A stretch of 50,652 nucleotides of DNA from Weimeria sp002480925 (GTDB lineage Bacteria; Bacillota; Clostridia; Lachnospirales; Lachnospiraceae), in NCBI RefSeq assembly GCF_052064335.1, contig NZ_JBQHVU010000019.1:1-50652 (forward strand). The letters are read 5' to 3'. The notes below the pieces were generated by a model. The model worked only from the letters and a program-made list of their open reading frames with translations. It did no database searches and was not told the DNA's origin. Below are positions 49,296 to 50,652 of this stretch, one piece after another (the first letter of the stretch is position 1; every line of letters begins with the position of its first letter). A program made the translations under genes and the position numbers.

Positions 49296-50201
49296 ATGGC
49301 AGATGTGAACAGGGAGTATAAGGACAGACTCTTTAAGTTTATCTTTGGCAATCCAGCGAACAAGGCCTGGACGCTATCACTTTACAATGCTATCCGTGGA
49401 TCAGCTTATACCGATCCGGAAGCTATAAGCTTCAATACGATAGAGGACGCAGTGTATATGGGGATGAAGAATGATGTATCCTTTATCATAAGCTCAGATA
49501 TGGAGCTGTGGGAGCATCAGAGCACCTTCAACCCGAATATGCCGATGAGATTCCTGCTCTACTCAGGAGATCTCTATGATAAGTACATAAAAAGCAGCAG
49601 CTACTATGAGTACAGCAGCCTGATCCAGAATATCCCTGCTCCCAGATGTGTCTGCTTTTACAATGGCATGCGGGATGAGCCTGAGAGCAGTGTCCTTCGG
49701 CTTAGTGATGCATATGAGGGTGACGGAGATATCGAGGTCCTCGTCACCATGCTTAATATCAACTATGGCAAGAACAAGGCGCTGATGGAGGCCTGCAGAC
49801 CGCTGCGTGAGTATGCCTGGTTTATAGACAGGGTCCGCACGCTACAGAAGGATAAGAACGATCTTGGAGCAGCGGTATATACCGCCATTGATCAGATGCC
49901 GGATGACTATATGATAAAGCCATTCCTGCTTGACAACAGAAGCGAGGTGATGAAGATGGTACTGACTGAATACGATCAGGAAAAAACTATTGAAAAGGCT
50001 GTAGATGAAGGACGAAGAGAAGGAAGAAACGAAGGAAGAAAAGAAGGCCTAAAAGAAGGCCGTGATGAAAGAAATGTCGAAGTTGCTACTGAACTGCTTC
50101 AGGACGGAAACCATACAGTCTCGTTTATCTCAAGGATCAGCAGACTTCCGGAATCAGCGATAAGGAAGCTGGCTGATAAGCTGCATGTGACGGCACTTTA
50201 A
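49296..50201 (+). CDS. Rpn family recombination-promoting nuclease / putative transposase
   Basis: 301 residues. The N-terminal domain carries a PD-(D/E)XK-like core: KNDVSFIISSDMELWEHQST with FNPNMPMRFLLY (D then E-x-Q), typical of Rpn/YhgA-type proteins. The middle holds VCFYNGMRDEPESSVLRLSD and EVLVTMLNINYGKN. The C-terminus has the EGRREGRNEGRKEGLKEG repeat of this family and an HTH-like tail (FISRISRLPESAIRKLADKL). Such proteins are found in many copies in gut genomes and have DNA-nuclease activity linked to recombination. A terminator follows, then a partial second copy. Confidence 0.88.
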   Translation: MADVNREYKDRLFKFIFGNPANKAWTLSLYNAIRGSAYTDPEAISFNTIEDAVYMGMKNDVSFIISSDMELWEHQSTFNPNMPMRFLLYSGDLYDKYIKSSSYYEYSSLIQNIPAPRCVCFYNGMRDEPESSVLRLSDAYEGDGDIEVLVTMLNINYGKNKALMEACRPLREYAWFIDRVRTLQKDKNDLGAAVYTAIDQMPDDYMIKPFLLDNRSEVMKMVLTEYDQEKTIEKAVDEGRREGRNEGRKEGLKEGRDERNVEVATELLQDGNHTVSFISRISRLPESAIRKLADKLHVTAL

Positions 50202-50225
50202 ATTAAGTCATGTGAAATTCAAGTG

Positions 50226-50253
50226 GGGCTCTGGGAGACCGGGGCCCTTTATT
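50226..50253 (+). terminator. Terminator after the Rpn gene
   Basis: GGGCTCTGG, loop GAGA, CCGGGGCCC, then TTTATT: nine pairs including two G-T. Confidence 0.75.
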
Positions 50254-50261
50254 ATAGATCG

Positions 50262-50652
50262 AAGATCCCAAGTCCCAGATGTGTCTGCTTTTACAATGGC
50301 ATGCGGGATGAGCCTGAGAGCAGTGTCCTTCGGCTTAGTGATGCATATGAGGGTGATGGGGATATAGAGGTCCTCGTCACTATGCTTAATATCAACTATG
50401 GCAAGAACAAGGCGCTGATGGAGGCCTGCAGACCGCTCCGTGAGTATGCCTGGTTTATCGACAGGGTCCGCACGCTACAGAAGGATAAGAACGATCTCGA
50501 GGCAGCGGTATATACCGCCATTGATCAGATGCCGGAAGACAATATGATAAAGCCATTCCTGCTTGACAACAGAAGCGAGGTGATGAAGATGGTACTGACT
50601 GAATACGATCAGGAAAAAACTATTGAAAAGGCTGTAGATGAAGGACGAAGAG
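50262..50652 (+). pseudogene. 5'-truncated second copy of the Rpn gene, open at the window end
   Basis: From about 50262 the sequence repeats 49629-50019 with an offset of 633 bp and only a few changes (for example GATGGGGATATAGAGG for GACGGAGATATCGAGG, CTCGAGGCA for CTTGGAGCA, GAAGACAAT for GATGACTAT). The reading frame is kept and no stop occurs up to the window end. The copy lacks the first about 111 residues, including the catalytic core, and has no RBS-start of its own except a GTG at 50223. It is in the same frame as copy 1, separated only by that gene's TAA. Confidence 0.85.

Noticed and set aside
49296..50652. An insertion sequence
   Set aside because: The Rpn protein is called a putative transposase in its family, but no terminal inverted repeats or target duplications are visible and the second copy is a partial internal repeat.

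Overview
The window looks like a chromosome segment of a low-to-mid GC Gram-positive anaerobe of the Lachnospiraceae type (Butyrivibrio / Pseudobutyrivibrio-like). This rests on strong AGGAGG-type ribosome sites, lipoproteins with Gram-positive style lipoboxes, a class-A RNase P RNA, a flagellin of clostridial type and many plant-sugar genes. It is an inference from gene content and style, not from a database match.

Layout. 1-370: a duplicated intergenic segment with 7-bp GAGGTNN repeats. 374-3301: ACT protein, homoserine dehydrogenase and aspartate kinase (aspartate-family amino acids). 3518-9781: a complete F-type ATP synthase operon atpBEFHAGDC. 9860-12207: sodium symporter and AraC regulator. 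12322-21272: galactoside/oligosaccharide use (ABC importer, GH2 beta-galactosidase, GH13 glycosidase, galactokinase). 21313-24399: divergent diguanylate cyclase and membrane glycerophosphodiesterase. 24399-26379: a polytopic O-antigen-ligase-like gene whose 5' end consists of 12 tandem 42-bp units built from 7-bp repeats; one missing 7-mer currently splits it. 26380-about 30215: an AT-rich restriction-modification island (two HTH regulators, C5 methyltransferase, MvaI/BcnI-like nuclease). 30307-32907: polar amino acid ABC importer. 32959-36462 plus 37543-38532: sucrose PTS, GH32 hydrolase and a LacI regulator sharing an operator. 36541-36872: rnpB. 38636-42570: DUF1805, DgkA, phasin-like, AarF/UbiB kinase-like, TruA, membrane protein. 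42639-43025: an orphan promoter-to-terminator unit with no ORF, a candidate structured ncRNA. 43031-45930: pantothenate operon with a PanG-like reductase. 46078-46967: aldo/keto reductase. 47372-49005: flagellin with a modular insert. 49234-50652: Rpn-family nuclease gene followed by a 5'-truncated near-identical copy.

How it works together: lactose or beta-galactoside oligosaccharides would enter through the ABC system, be split by LacZ and GH13, and galactose be phosphorylated by GalK. Sucrose would enter phosphorylated through the PTS and be split by ScrB, under ScrR, whose operator copies lie at both the PTS promoter and its own promoter.

The most unusual signal is the dispersed GAGGTNN heptad family. 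Arrays sit exactly after stop codons or a terminator at several loci, and a large array is embedded in a coding sequence, where gain or loss of one 7-mer would switch the downstream membrane protein on or off. Restoring one heptad in the fourth unit fuses the two current ORFs into a single 638-residue frame; this was checked by counting bases. The other leads are the ncRNA at 42674-43025, the two-regulator restriction system, and the tandem rpn duplication.
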